NCBI RefSeq assembly: GCF_047675955.1
Contig: NC_132912.1
Span: 15,970,500-16,034,499, forward strand
Length of the DNA: 64,000 nucleotides
Reading direction: 5' to 3'
Source of the DNA: Chlorocebus sabaeus
Lineage: Eukaryota; Chordata; Mammalia; Primates; Cercopithecidae
Both the position numbers and the translations under genes were made by a program. How positions within the stretch are numbered: position 1 is the stretch's first letter; the number at the start of each line of letters is the position of its first letter. The notes below the pieces were generated by a model, which searched no databases, was not told the origin of the DNA, and saw only the letters and a program-made list of their open reading frames with translations. Positions 1-10,475 of this stretch are shown piece after piece.

Positions 1-199
1 CATGTCATGATCACCAGCATGGCTTCTGTCCAGGCAGAAGGTCATGCTTGCTGAAGAATGAATGACCTCTGCCCCTGGGCATCGTGTCACACATTCTGTG
101 GCTTTGGGAAGCAGCCTTAGGCAGGATTGGAGCTTAGATGGACAGACAGAGGTCTTTTTTACCTTCAAAAGTAAACAACAGTAGAGCCCCCAAGGCTGC
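1..199. other. Unassigned sequence at window edge
   Basis: No open frame, repeat family or regulatory element is recognisable. The more AT-rich L1-like sequence begins near position 200. Confidence 0.3.
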
Positions 200-1120
200 T
201 TCTACATTCTTTGGTTTATATTTTTGAAATGTGTTATTAAAAATGTCAAATATATGAAAAAATGGAGAGAAAGGGATAAAAAACACCTGTCACACCTAGA
301 TTTAATAATTAAATCATTTGTGTCATCTATTTTTGGTAAATTTTAAAATAACAGATTATAGATGTCATAACAATGTTTCCCTAGTTATTCCAGAATGCAT
401 CTCTAAGAATTAAAACTTTCCCACATAACCACATTATCACGTCCAACAAAATTAATAATTTCCTAAAATAATTTATTCTCAATCTTTATCTGCATGTCTC
501 CATTAAGTTTTACAACACCTTTTAGAGCTAGTTTTGACAGGCCATGATACAATCAATGACAACATATGGCATTTCTCTAAAGAATATTTTAACGTAGAAC
601 ATTCCTCTTCCCCTGTTTTTTCATTACAATTTGTTGAAGAGACTGCATCAATTTTCCTTTAGAACATTTGATTCTGATTGTTTCCTTCTCTGATTGTTTC
701 CTTGTAGGAATGTTTCATTTGTACCTTGCTTAGGTTTTGGAATTTCCTGTAAATCAGAAGTTTAGATGGAAAGATTTGATTCGATTTAATTTGAGCACAT
801 TAATTAGATGGCAAAACACTTCTTTGCAAGAATATCTTAAAATGTTATGTTTTTCTTATTGCGTCACACCAAAACTAGTCGGTCGTCTAATTACTAGTGT
901 TGCTAATATTGATTATTCATGCAAGGTGTCCCCATGCAAATAACCTGTGGGCTCTACTTTAGCTCTGTGTCATTTCAATTCTCTGTTAGCCTTTTATTTA
1001 ATGGTTTAGCAGCCACTAACAATTCTTGCCTGAATCAATTATTCCATTGAGAATTGCAAAATGATCACCTTCTGTTTTTTGGTGGTTGTGTTTCTCACTT
1101 GTTGAGTTGGATGATTGATT
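200..1120 (-). repeat. Ancient L1 (L1M/L1ME-type) 3'-region relic
   Basis: Several spaced blocks (an 'acataaccacattatcac' block, 'tttcctgtaaat', 'attattccattgagaattgcaaaatg') follow the order I remember for the 3' untranslated part of very old mammalian L1 elements read on the minus strand. Divergence is high and no long frame survives. The 68-residue open frame at 737-943 is inside it and has no protein similarity I recognise. The subfamily is not assigned. Confidence 0.45.
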
Positions 1121-1254
1121 CATTATTTTTCAACCTTCCTACTGCATTCTAATATAATATTTAGTGCTATGAAGTTACAATCTAAATCTCACACAAATGT
1201 TGATATATAATATTTTTATAATTATCATTCAGTTCAAATGTTTTATGATTCCCT

Positions 1255-1960
1255 TTTTTTTCCTTAACCTATTTGTTATTTACAAGTAGGTTTTAAACCT
1301 TTAGACATCTCTTACAGTTATCTATTTATTATTGCTTTAATTATATTTTGTTCAGAGGACAATTATTTTTATAATCCTGATACTTCCGTATTCGGTGAAA
1401 GTTGCTTTTAGGCTTAGTTCCTGATCATTTTTTTAAAAAGTTTCATGCATAATTGAGAAGAATATCAGCTCTCTCTGATTTTTTGGTATAGGGTTTTATG
1501 TATTGCTAACAGTTTAAGAGATTAATTCATTGTTTTATCCATCCACAGCCTTAAAAAATGTTTAAATCTAGTTAATCAATCATTTAGAAAGGAGACTGTT
1601 AAATCTCCCACTGTGGAGGTGGATTTGTCAATATTTTTCTTGCTGTTGTATCAAGCATTGCTTTATATATTGCTATATTATATATCTGATACCCACACAT
1701 TTAGAGTTGTTATACCTAACAAATAATTCATTTAATCTGTAAGATCATATTAGAATAAATAATGGCAGTGTCCAATATTTAGTTCCCCTTTGTGTAATCT
1801 CTATAATTAGTCTTCATATGTATTATGTTTTTATGGTCAAGGTTTGTTCAGGTTTACTGTCCTGCTTGTCACTTTCTTTGCTTACCTTTCCTTCTTTTTG
1901 GATTTATTTTCCCATTTCTTAAAGCATATAGTTTTTGAATTCTTCCAATGAGAAATTTTA
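1255..1960 (-). repeat. Ancient L1M ORF2 endonuclease-region relic
   Basis: The stretch around 1600-1720 ('aaatctcccactgtgg', then 'cacatttagagttgttat') matches in order the antisense of the L1 ORF2 endonuclease region, also visible near 50.0-50.2 kb. It is heavily mutated. It lies on the same strand as the relics at 200-1120 and 3050-3720 and may be part of one decayed element. Confidence 0.5.
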
Positions 1961-2008
1961 TTGTCACTAAACATTGATTTGTAAAGAGGGTGCTTATTTT
2001 TGTCATTC

Positions 2009-2228
2009 TTTTTTTTTTTTTTTTTTTTTTTTGAGACAGTGTCTCACTTTGTAGCCCAGGCTGGAGTGCAGTGGCGCCACCTTGGCTAATGGGAGCCTTG
2101 AACTCCCAGGCTCAAGTGATCCTCCTACCTCAACCTCCAGTGTAGTTGGAACTACAGGCACATGCCACCATGCCTGGTTAAATTTTTGGAGGGCTGGGAT
2201 TACAGGCGTGTACCCCCACACATGACCC
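2009..2228 (-). mobile_element. Alu SINE, minus strand, internally deleted
   Basis: Begins with a 24-base T run, the antisense of the poly(A) tail, followed by Alu right-arm sequence ('gagacagtgtctcact'). It jumps from 'aaatttttgga' directly to 'ggctgggattacaggcgt', so most of the left arm is missing. The 10-base string 'ttttgtcatt' flanks both sides and is a good target-site duplication. Confidence 0.9.
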
Positions 2229-2254
2229 ATTTTGTCATTATTCTTATGTGTTAA

Positions 2255-2365
2255 TTTAGGTGGGATAAAATTCCAAGGTCTAAATTCTTACTAGCCATGT
2301 GCCTTTGAGAATGTTGCTTTACCTAACTCTTCCTCAGTTTTCTCACCAGTAAAATGAAAATTAGA
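2255..2365 (+). repeat. MIR SINE core fragment
   Basis: Ordered matches to the MIR core: 'actagccatgtgcctttg' (tagctgtgtgaccttgg in the family), then 'cctcagttttctcaccagtaaaatg'. Short and diverged, as expected for MIR. Confidence 0.65.
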
Positions 2366-2385
2366 GTATGCCCACTACTGAGTTT

Positions 2386-2426
2386 GCGCCTGTGGTCCTA
2401 GCTACTCAGGAGGCAGAGGTGGAGGG
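2386..2426 (+). repeat. Short Alu-like fragment
   Basis: About 40 bases match the Alu block 'gcctgtggtcctagctactcaggagg'. No tail and no target-site duplication are visible, so this may be a rearranged scrap. Confidence 0.5.
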
Positions 2427-2449
2427 TGGATTTTATGTATTTTATTTTT

Positions 2450-2541
2450 ATTTATCAAACATTTGCATAGCATTTACTATGAGCCAGCCCTGTTTAAGAG
2501 TTACAAATGTGAACTCATTTAACTGACATAAGGTAGGTATA
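2450..2541 (-). repeat. MIR-like fragment
   Basis: 'catttactatgagccagccctg' followed by 'gaactcatttaactgacat' resembles the 3' half of MIR read in antisense. It is low in similarity and the T run after it (2542-2559) is simple sequence. Confidence 0.4.
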
Positions 2542-2599
2542 GTTTTTTTTTTTTTTTTTAGGGATGAGACTTTGTCTCTATTATGATGATTAAATTAAA

Positions 2600-2978
2600 A
2601 ATAAAATAAACTGTTTTTGGAAATATGCTGGTCTAGATAAATAACCAGTAAACACATTTTAAAATTACTTGTATAACATGGCAAACATACTCTCAAAAAC
2701 TTATACTTGCAAGAATGTAACAGGTATCCCCATAGGCAAAATCTGAAGCAGAACCCAGAAAATCACAGCAATAAACCAAAGAACTCATTATTTATCAGCT
2801 GCACTGGAGGAAAATACATATGCTTTGTGGAGTGGGAATTAGTTTCAAAGTTGTTTGGTTTTAAGGGCTAAAGCCAGAAGATAATGACTTGAACTTGTGT
2901 GATTTTACTAGTTGAAACTGAGCCAAATGGCTGTACCGTTAGTGAAAGTGTGGAATAGGAAAAAAAAAAAAAAAAAAT
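2600..2978 (+). repeat. Arm 1 of an ancient inverted repeat
   Basis: This 0.38-kb stretch is the reverse complement, at roughly 80% by eye, of 4026-4320 continued at 10375-10475. Shared blocks include 'tatacttgcaag', 'ggcaaaa...agaacccagaaaat', 'tttcaaagttgtttggtt', 'actagttgaaactgagcc', 'tggctgtacc' and 'aataaccagtaaacacatt'. The partner arm looks like the 5' region of the old L1-type relic on the minus strand, so this arm may be a second, inverted L1-type 5' region. Confidence 0.75.
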
Positions 2979-3049
2979 CCTCATCTCTAAATTACAAATA
3001 AAATACATGAAATAAATGAATAAGGTGTGAGTTGCTTTCTGTCATTCCT

Positions 3050-3720
3050 TAAAAGATAACATTCTACAGTTGTCTGCCGTTTATTATTACTTTTGAAAGG
3101 TTGGTGGTTTATCTAATTGTCATTCTTTTTAGGAAACCTGTCTTGTTTCTCTTTTTGCATTTGGGATTACTCCCTCATCTTTAAGTTTCTGCTATTCCAC
3201 TGGATTACCTAGGTATTTCACTTCTATTTATACTGCTTGGGAGTGTTATACATTGTCAATTGAGGAATTTGTGTCTTTCATCATTTTGGAGAACATTTCA
3301 ACCATTTCGTTTTTAATATTTTCTTTCCATTATTTCATTTCTTGTTCATCTCTGGAAATCTGAATAGACATACATTGGGCTTCATTCTTCCATCTTCCAT
3401 GGCTCAACTTCTCTTTCCTATTTTTCATTTCTTTCTCTCTGGAGCATTATATATCTGCAATAAAGTCTCCTATTTATTAATTCTCTGCTTAACTCTGTCT
3501 TATCTGTTTTGTCCAACCTATTAAGTTTTCAATTTCAATAATGTATTTTTATTTATACAAGTTCCATTTGATTGTTTTCCAAATTTGTCTGAACTTTCAT
3601 GACAGTATTTCATAGCTCACTTACAATAAAATATTTTCTTGTTAGTTTTCTGATTTATTAGTTATGAACTCATGTTCAATGGAGGGTTTTTTGTTTGTTT
3701 GTTTGTTTGTTTGTTTGTTT
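3050..3720 (-). repeat. Ancient L1M/HAL1-type ORF1-region relic
   Basis: The composition and word order ('cattatttcatttcttg', 'caagttccatttgattgtttt') resemble the antisense of old L1 or HAL1 ORF1. The small open frame at 3342-3524 is not a gene I recognise. Together with arm 2 to the right it reads 5'UTR then ORF1 on the minus strand. Identification is tentative. Confidence 0.4.
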
Positions 3721-3727
3721 GTTTTTT
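3687..3727. repeat. (TTTG)n microsatellite
   Basis: About nine uninterrupted TTTG units between a T run and 'gcaggattcc'. Confidence 0.95.
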
Positions 3728-4025
3728 GCAGGATTCCTATCTGGTTATATGGTCTAAAGAGAGTATGTGTCCCATAAAAAGGTTTTGAATGTGCTTCATC
3801 CACGTACTTCCAGTGATATTATGCAGTGATACAATCACAGGCCAGTTTTATGTTGCTTTCTCAGCTGAAACATTCCTGAATCACATAGATAATGGACTGA
3901 AGAACTTGAGCCCATGCCAGGAACTCCATTATCAAAAATTCTCAGATCTGACATTTTACTTTTCCATCTAGATTCCCAGGTCAAGATATACAAGCATCCA
4001 TGCCTTTTTCCTGGGCTGGCAGATA
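3728..4025. other. Unassigned loop segment of the inverted repeat
   Basis: Lies between the ORF1-like relic and arm 2. A 60-residue open frame (3789-3971) has no recognisable domain. Nothing else is supported. Confidence 0.3.
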
Positions 4026-4320
4026 TTCTTTTTTTCTATTCCACAGTTTCACTAATGGTACAGCCATCTGAATGGCTCAGTTTCAACTAGTGACATCACT
4101 AGTCAAGTTGAAGTTATTATATTTTGGCTTGAGACCTTCAAACCAAACAACTTTGAAACCAGTTGCCACCACTCAAAATACATATTCTTTCCTCCAGGAC
4201 AGCTGAAAAATATTAAGTTCTTTGGGTTGTTGCTCTTATTTTCTGGGTTCTTCTTCTGGTTTTGCCTACGGGGTTTCCCTTACTTTCTTGCAAGTATAAG
4301 GGTTTTTTATTTTGCATGAG
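4026..4320 (-). repeat. Arm 2 of the inverted repeat, left part
   Basis: Reverse-complement partner of arm 1 (about 2690-2978). The arm is interrupted here by the 6-kb L1 and resumes at 10375-10475, which shows that the inverted repeat is older than that L1. Confidence 0.75.
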
Positions 4321-4555
4321 TTTTTAAAATTTTTTAAAAAAAATTTTATTATACTTTAAGTTCTAGGGTACATGTGCACAACGTGCAGATTTGTTACATA
4401 GGTACACATACATGTGTCATGTTGGTTTGCAGCACCCATCAACTCGTCATTTACATTAGGTATTTCTCCTAATGCTATCCCTACCCCCGCACCTCACCCC
4501 CCGACAGGCCCCAGTGTGTGATGTTCCCCACTCTGTGTCCACGTGTTCTCATTGT

Positions 4556-5880
4556 TCAGCTCCCAATTATGAGTGAGAACGTGCAGTGTTTGGTTTTCTG
4601 TCTTTGTGAGAGTTTGCTGAGAATGATGGTTTCTAGCTTCATCTGTATCCCTGCAAAGGACATGAAATCATCCTTTTTTATGGCTGCATAGTATTCCTTG
4701 GTACATATGTGCCACATTTTCTTAATCCAGTCTATCATTGATGGACATTTAAGTTGGTTCCAAGTCTTTGCTATTGTGAATAGTGCCACAATAGACATAT
4801 GTGTGCATGTGTCTTTATAGTAGCATGATACATAATGCTTTGGGTATATGCCCAGTAATGGGATGGCTGGGTCAAATGGTATTTCTAGTTCTAGATCCTT
4901 TAGGAATCGCCACACTGTCTTCCACAACGGTTGAACTAATTTACAGTCCCACCAACAATGTAAAAGCATTCCTATTTCTCCACATCCTCTCCAGCATCTC
5001 TTGTTTCCTGACTTTTTCATGATTGTCATTCTAACTGGCATGAGATAGTATTTCATTATGATTTTGGTTTGCATTTCTCTGATGATCATTGATGATGAGC
5101 ATTTTCTCATATGTCTGTTGGCTGCATAAATGTCTTCTTTTGAGAAGTGTCTGTTCATATCCTTTGCCCACTTTTTGATGGGGTTGTTTTTTTTCTTGTA
5201 AAATTTTTTAAGTTCTTTGTAGATTCTGGATATTAGCTCTTTGTCAGGGGGTAGACTGCAAAAATTTTCTCCCATTCTGTAGGTTGCCTGTACACTCTGA
5301 TGATAGTTTCTTTTGCTGTGCAAAAGCTCTTTAGTTTATTTAGATCCCAATAGTCTATTTTGGCTTTTGTTGCCATTGCTTTTGGTATTTTAGTCATGAA
5401 GTATTTGCCCATGCCTATGTCCTGAATGGCATTGCCTAGGTTTTCTTCTAGGGTTTTTATGGTTTTAGGTCTTACATTTAAGTCTTTAATCCATCTTGAG
5501 TTAATTTTTGTATAAGGTGTAAGGAAGTGATCCAGTTTCAGCTTTCTACATATGGCTAGTCAGTTTTTCCAGCACCATTTATTAAATAGGGAATCCTTTC
5601 CCCATTGCTTGTTTTTGTCAGGTTTGTCAAAAATCAGATGGTGGTAGATGTGTGATGTTATTTCTGAGGCCTCTGTTCTGTTCCATTGGTCTATATATCT
5701 GTTTTGATACCAGTGCCATACTGTTTTGGTTACTGTAGACTTGTAGTATAGTTTGAAGTCAGGTAGCATGATGCCTCCAGCTTTGTTCTTTTTGTTTAGG
5801 ATTGTCTTGGCTATGTGGGCTCTTTTTTTGTTCCATATGAACTTTAAAGTGTTTTTTTCCAACTCTGTGAAGAAAGTCAG
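4556..5880 (-). pseudogene. L1 ORF2 C-terminal part (broken)
   Basis: Encodes the end of L1 ORF2. The longest open piece (4556-5323, 255 codons) contains the post-RT region and the cysteine/histidine cluster (C-x3-C-x7-H-x4-C spacing, 'CWRGCGEIGMLLHCWWDC'). A second piece (about 5560-5880) contains the 'TELEK...LKFIWNKKR' block. They are separated by frame-breaking changes near 5.3-5.6 kb. The A tract at the position that breaks the young L1 is 8 bases long here and stays in frame. The upstream continuation of ORF2 is on the opposite strand because of the inversion. Confidence 0.88.
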
Positions 5881-6019
5881 TGAAATAAAATTGTTTACAG
5901 ACAAGCAAATGTGGAGAGATTTTGTCACTACCAGGCCTGCCTTACAAGAGCTCCTGAAGGAAGCACTAAAGATGAAAAGGAACAACTGGTATCAGCCACT
6001 GCAAAAACATGCCAAATTG
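5881..6019 (+). pseudogene. L1 ORF1 C-terminal end, inverted segment
   Basis: Encodes the last ~45 residues of L1 ORF1 ('FTDKQMWRDFVTTRPALQE...' to 'LQKHAKL', then stop), part of the C-terminal RNA-binding domain. It is detached from the rest of ORF1, which sits at 8428-9321 on the other strand. The normal ORF1-ORF2 spacer follows at 6020-6083. Confidence 0.88.
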
Positions 6020-6083
6020 TAAACCATCGACACTATGAAGAAACTGCATCAATTAACGGGCAAAATAACCATCTAAGATCATA

Positions 6084-8427
6084 ATGACAGGATCAAATTC
6101 ATGCATAACAATATTAACCTTAAATGTAAATGGGCTAAATGCCCCAATTAAAAGATACAGACTGGAAAATTGGATAAAGAGTCAAGAACCATCAGTGTGC
6201 TATATTCAGGAGACCCATCTCAGGTGCAAATACACATATAGGCTCAAAATAAAGGAAGATCTACCAAGCAAATGGAAAGTGAAAAAAACAGGGGTTGCAA
6301 TCCTAGTCTCTGATAAAACAGATTTTAAACCAACAAAGATAAAAAGAGAAAAAGAAGGTCATTACATAATAGTAAAGGGATCAATTCAACAAGAAGAGCT
6401 AACTATCCTAAATATATATGCACCCAACACAGGAGCACCTAGACTCATTTAAAAAAGGCCTTAGAGACCTACAAAGAGACTTAGACTCCCACACAATAAT
6501 AATGAGAGACTTTAACACCCCACTATCAATATTAGACAGATCAACAAGACAGAAGGTTAACAAGGATATCCAGGACTTGAACTCAGCTCTGGACCAAGTG
6601 GACCTAGTAGACATCTACAGAACTCTCCACCCCAAATCAACAGAATATACATTCTTAGTACCACATTGCACTTATTCTAAAATTGACCACATAATTGGAA
6701 GTAAAATACTCCTCAGCAAATGCAAAATAACAGAAATCACAACAAACTGTCTCTCAGACCACAGTGCAATCAAATTAGAAGTCAGGATTAAGAAAGTCAC
6801 ACAAAACTGCACAACTATATGGAAACTGAACAACCTGCTCCTGAATGACTGCTGGGTAAATAATGAAATGAAGGCAGAAATAAAGATATTCTTTGAAACC
6901 AATGAGAACAAAGACAAAACGTACCAGAATCTTTGGGATACATTTAAAGCAGTGTATAGAGGGAAATTTGTAGCACTAAATGCCCACAAGAGAAAGCAGG
7001 AACAATCTAAAATCAACACCCTAACATTACAATTAAAAGAAGTAGAGAAGCAAGAGCAAACAAATTTAAAAGCTAGCAGAAGGCAAGAAATAACTAAGAT
7101 CAGAGAAGAACTGAAGGAGGTAGAGACACAAAAAAACCTTCAAAAAATCAATGAATCCAGGAGCTGCTTTTTTGGAAAAAATCAACAAAATAGATAGATC
7201 TATTTTGCTATTTTATTAGCAAAACTAATAAAAAAGAAATGAGAGAAGAATCAAATAGATGCAATAAAAAATGATAAAAGGGATATCACCACTGATCCCA
7301 GAGAAATACAAACTACCATCACAGAATACTATAAACACCTCTATGCAAATAAACTAGAAAATCTAGAAGAAATGGATAAGTTCCTGGACACATACAGCCT
7401 CCCAAGACTAAACCAGGAAGAAGTTGAATCTCTGAATAGACCAATAACAGATTCTGAAATTGAGGCAATAATAGCCTACCAACCAAAAAAAGTCCAGGAC
7501 CAGACGGATTCACAGCCAAAATCTACCAGAGGTACAAAGAGGAGCTGGTACCATTCTTTCTGAAACTATTCCAACCAATAGAAAAAGAGGCAATCCTCCC
7601 TAACTCATTTTATGAGGCCAGCATCATCCCAATACCAAAGCCTGGCAGAGACACAACAAAAAAAGAGAATTTTAGGCCAATATCTCTGATGAACATAATG
7701 GCAAAAATCCTCAATAAAATACTGGCAAACCAAATCCAGGAGCACATCAAAAACCTTATCCACCTCAATCAAGTCAGCTTCATCCCTGGGATCCAAGGCT
7801 GGTTCAACATACACAAATCAATATATGTAATCCATCACATAAACAGACCCAATCACAAAAACCACGTGATTATCTCAATAGATGCATAAGAGGCCTTCGA
7901 CAAAATTCAACAGCCCTTCATGCTAAAAACTCTCAATAAACTACATATTGATGGAATGTATCCCAAAATAATAAGAGCTATTTATGACAAACCCACAGAC
8001 AATATCATACTGAATGGACAAAAACTGGAAGCATTTCCTTTGAAAACCAGTACAAGACAAAGATGCCCTCTCTCACCCCTCCTATTCAACATAGTGTTGG
8101 AAGTTCCGGCCAGGGCAGTCAGCTAAGAGAAATAAATAACAGGTATTCAAGTAGGAATAGAGGAAGTCAAATTGTCCCTGTTTGCAGATGACATCATTGT
8201 TTATTTAGAAAATCCCATCATCTCAGCCCACAATCTCCTTGAGCTGATAAGCAACTTCAGCAAAGTCTCAGGATATAAAATCAATGTGCAAAAATCACAA
8301 ACATTCCTATACACCAATAACAGATAAACAGACAGCCAAATCATGAGTGAACTCCCATTCATAATTACTACAAAGAGAATAAAATACCTAGGAATCCAAC
8401 TTACAAGGGATGTGAAGGACCTCTTCA
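6084..8427 (+). pseudogene. L1 ORF2 N-terminal two thirds, inverted segment (broken)
   Basis: Starts with an ATG followed by the endonuclease signature ('LTLNVNGLN', then 'QETHL'). 'RDFNTPLSILDRS' shows Arg where the family has the Gly before the catalytic Asp, and 'SDHSAIKLE' retains the catalytic His region. A frameshift near 6450 joins the 122- and 259-codon frames. Further stops and shifts occur near 7197, 7560, 7889 and 8126. Reverse transcriptase motifs are recognisable in pieces ('FADD' near 8184). The coding match ends at 'RDVKDLF', where the inversion breakpoint lies. Confidence 0.9.
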
Positions 8428-9321
8428 GATTTTATTTCTCCTTCACTTATGAAGCTTAGTTTGGCTGGATATGAAATTCTGGGTTGAAAATTCCTTTCTT
8501 TAAGAATGTTGAATATTGGCCCCCACTCTCTTCTGGCTTGTAAGGTTTCTGCCAAGAGATCTGCTGTACTCTGATGGGCTTCCCTTTGTGGGTAACCTGA
8601 CCTTTCTCTCTGGGTGCCCTTAACATTTTTTTCCTTCATTTCAACCTTGCTGAATCTGACAATTGTGTCTTGGGGTTGCTCTTCTCAAGGAGTATCTTTG
8701 TGGTATTCTCTGTATTTCCTGAATTTGTATGTTGGTCTGCCTTGGTAGGTTGGGGAAGTTTTCCTGGATAACATCCTGAAGAGTGTTTTCTAACTTGGAT
8801 CCATTCTCCCCGTCACTTGCAGGAACACCAGTCAAATGTAGATTTGGTCTTTTCACATAGTCCTGTATTTCTTGGAGGCTTTGTTTGTTTCTTTTCACTC
8901 TTTTTTCTATAATCTCGTCTTCTCGCTTTATTGCATTAATTTGATCTTCAATCAGTGATATCCTTTCTTCCACTTGATCGAATCAGCTACTGAAGCTTTT
9001 GCATGTGTCATGAAGTTCTTGGCCATGGTTTTCAGCTCCATCAGGTCATTTAAGGCCTTCTCTACACTATTTATTCTAGTTAGCCATTCGTCGAACCTTT
9101 TTTCAAGGTTTTTAGCTTCCTTGTGATGGGGTTAGAACATGCTTCTTTAGCTCGGAGAAGTTTGTTATTACCGACCTTCTGAAGCCTACTTCTGTCAACT
9201 CGTCAAACTCATTCTCTGTCCAGTTTTGTTCCTTTGCTGGTGAGGTGCTGCAATCCTTTGAAGAAGAAGAGACACTCTGGTTTTTGGAATTTTCAACTTT
9301 TCTGCTCTGGTTTCTCCCCAT
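8428..9321 (-). pseudogene. L1 ORF1 N-terminal part (broken)
   Basis: Begins on the minus strand at 9321 ('MGRNQSRKVENSKNQS'), close to the start of the ORF1 at 51562. Frameshifts and stops split it into pieces at 9112-9321, 8641-8973 and about 8428-8639. The RNA-recognition part is visible ('YVKRPNLHLTGVPASDGENG'), as is 'TLQARREWGPIFNILKE'. It ends at 'EGEIKS', where the inversion begins. Confidence 0.88.
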
Positions 9322-10368
9322 CTTTGTGGTTTTTATCTACCTTTGGTCTTTGATGTTGGTGACCTACAGGTGGGGTTTTGGTGTGGATGTGGTTTTTATT
9401 GATGATGATACTATTTCTTTCTGTTTGTTAGTTTTCCTTGTAACAGTTGGGCCCCTCAGCTGCAGGTCTGTTGGAGTTTGCTGGAGGTCCACTCCAGACC
9501 CTGTTTGCCTGGGTATCACCAGCAGAGGCTGCAAAACAGCAAATATTGCTGCCTGATCCTTCCTCTGGAAGCTTCATCCCAGAGGGGCACCCTCCTGTAT
9601 GAGGTGTCTGTTGGCCCTTACTGGGAGTTGTCCCCCAGTCAGGCTACACAGGGCATCAGGGACCCACTTCAAGAGCCAGTCTATCCGTTCTCAGAGCTCA
9701 AACGCCATGCTGGCAGAACCACTGCTGTCTTCAGAGCTGTCAGGCAGGGACATTTAGGTCTGCCAAAGCTGTCTGCTGCCTTTTGTTCTGATATACCCTG
9801 CCCACAGAGGTGGAATCTATAGCAAGGTAGTAGGCCTTGCAGAGCTGCAGCCGGCTCCACCCAGTTTGAGCTTCCTGGCCTCTTTGTTTACACTGTGAGC
9901 ACAAAACCACCTACTCAAACTGCAGCAAGGGCGGATGCCCCTCCCTCCATCAAGCTGCAGCATTGCAGGTCAGTATCAGACTGCTGCTCTAGCAGTGAGG
10001 AGACTCTGTGGCCCCGGGACCTGCCGAGCCAGTCACAGGAGGGAATTTCCTGGTCTGCTAGTTGCAAATACTGTGGGAAAAGCATAGTATTTGGGCAGGA
10101 GTGTACCATTCCTTCAGGTACAGACTATCACGGCTTCCCTTGTCTAGGAAAGGGAAATTCCCTTACCCCTTGCACTTCCTGGGTGAGGTAGCGCCTTACC
10201 CTGCTTTGGCTTACCCTCTATGGGCTGCACCCACTGTCCCACCAGTCCCAATGAGATGAACCAGGTACCTCAGTTGGAAATGCAGAAATCACCCATCTTT
10301 TGTGCCAATATCGCTGGGAGTTGCAGACCAGAGCTGTTCCTATTCAGCCATCTTGGAAGCCTCCAACT
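9322..10368 (-). promoter_or_regulatory. L1 5'UTR of the inverted element (relic promoter)
   Basis: About 1.05 kb between the ORF1 start and the element's outer end, parallel over its length to 51563-52570. L1 5'UTRs carry an internal RNA polymerase II promoter with a YY1 site at the very start. Here the terminal 'ccaagatggc' block (antisense 'gccatcttgg', 10348-10357) is preserved. Current activity is unknown and unlikely to matter, because both ORFs are broken. Confidence 0.75.
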
Positions 10369-10374
10369 GTTTTT

Positions 10375-10475
10375 CTTGTTTGTTTGTTTTTTTGAGAGTA
10401 TATTTGCTATAAGAGTAATTTTTAAATGTGTTTACTGGTTATTAATCCAGTCCAGCATATTTCCCAAAAATGAGT
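10375..10475 (-). repeat. Arm 2 of the inverted repeat, right part
   Basis: Continues the arm interrupted at 4320. Read in antisense it has 'gggaaatatgctgg', 'aataaccagtaaacacatt' and 'atactctcaaaaa', matching arm 1 at about 2600-2690 in order. Confidence 0.7.

Larger units (their letters stand above)
4326..10368 (-). mobile_element. Full-length L1 with inverted central segment
   Basis: A primate-type L1 of about 6.0 kb, read minus / plus / minus. The 3' end (3'UTR and end of ORF2) is at 4326-5880 on the minus strand. The centre (end of ORF1, spacer, first two thirds of ORF2) is at 5881-8427 on the plus strand. The 5' end (rest of ORF1, 5'UTR) is at 8428-10368 on the minus strand. The outer 5' end reaches the family start ('tattcagccatcttgg' in antisense). 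A short 'gttttt' on both sides (4320-4325, 10369-10374) is a weak candidate target-site duplication. All frames carry multiple lesions, so the element is dead. Confidence 0.92.
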
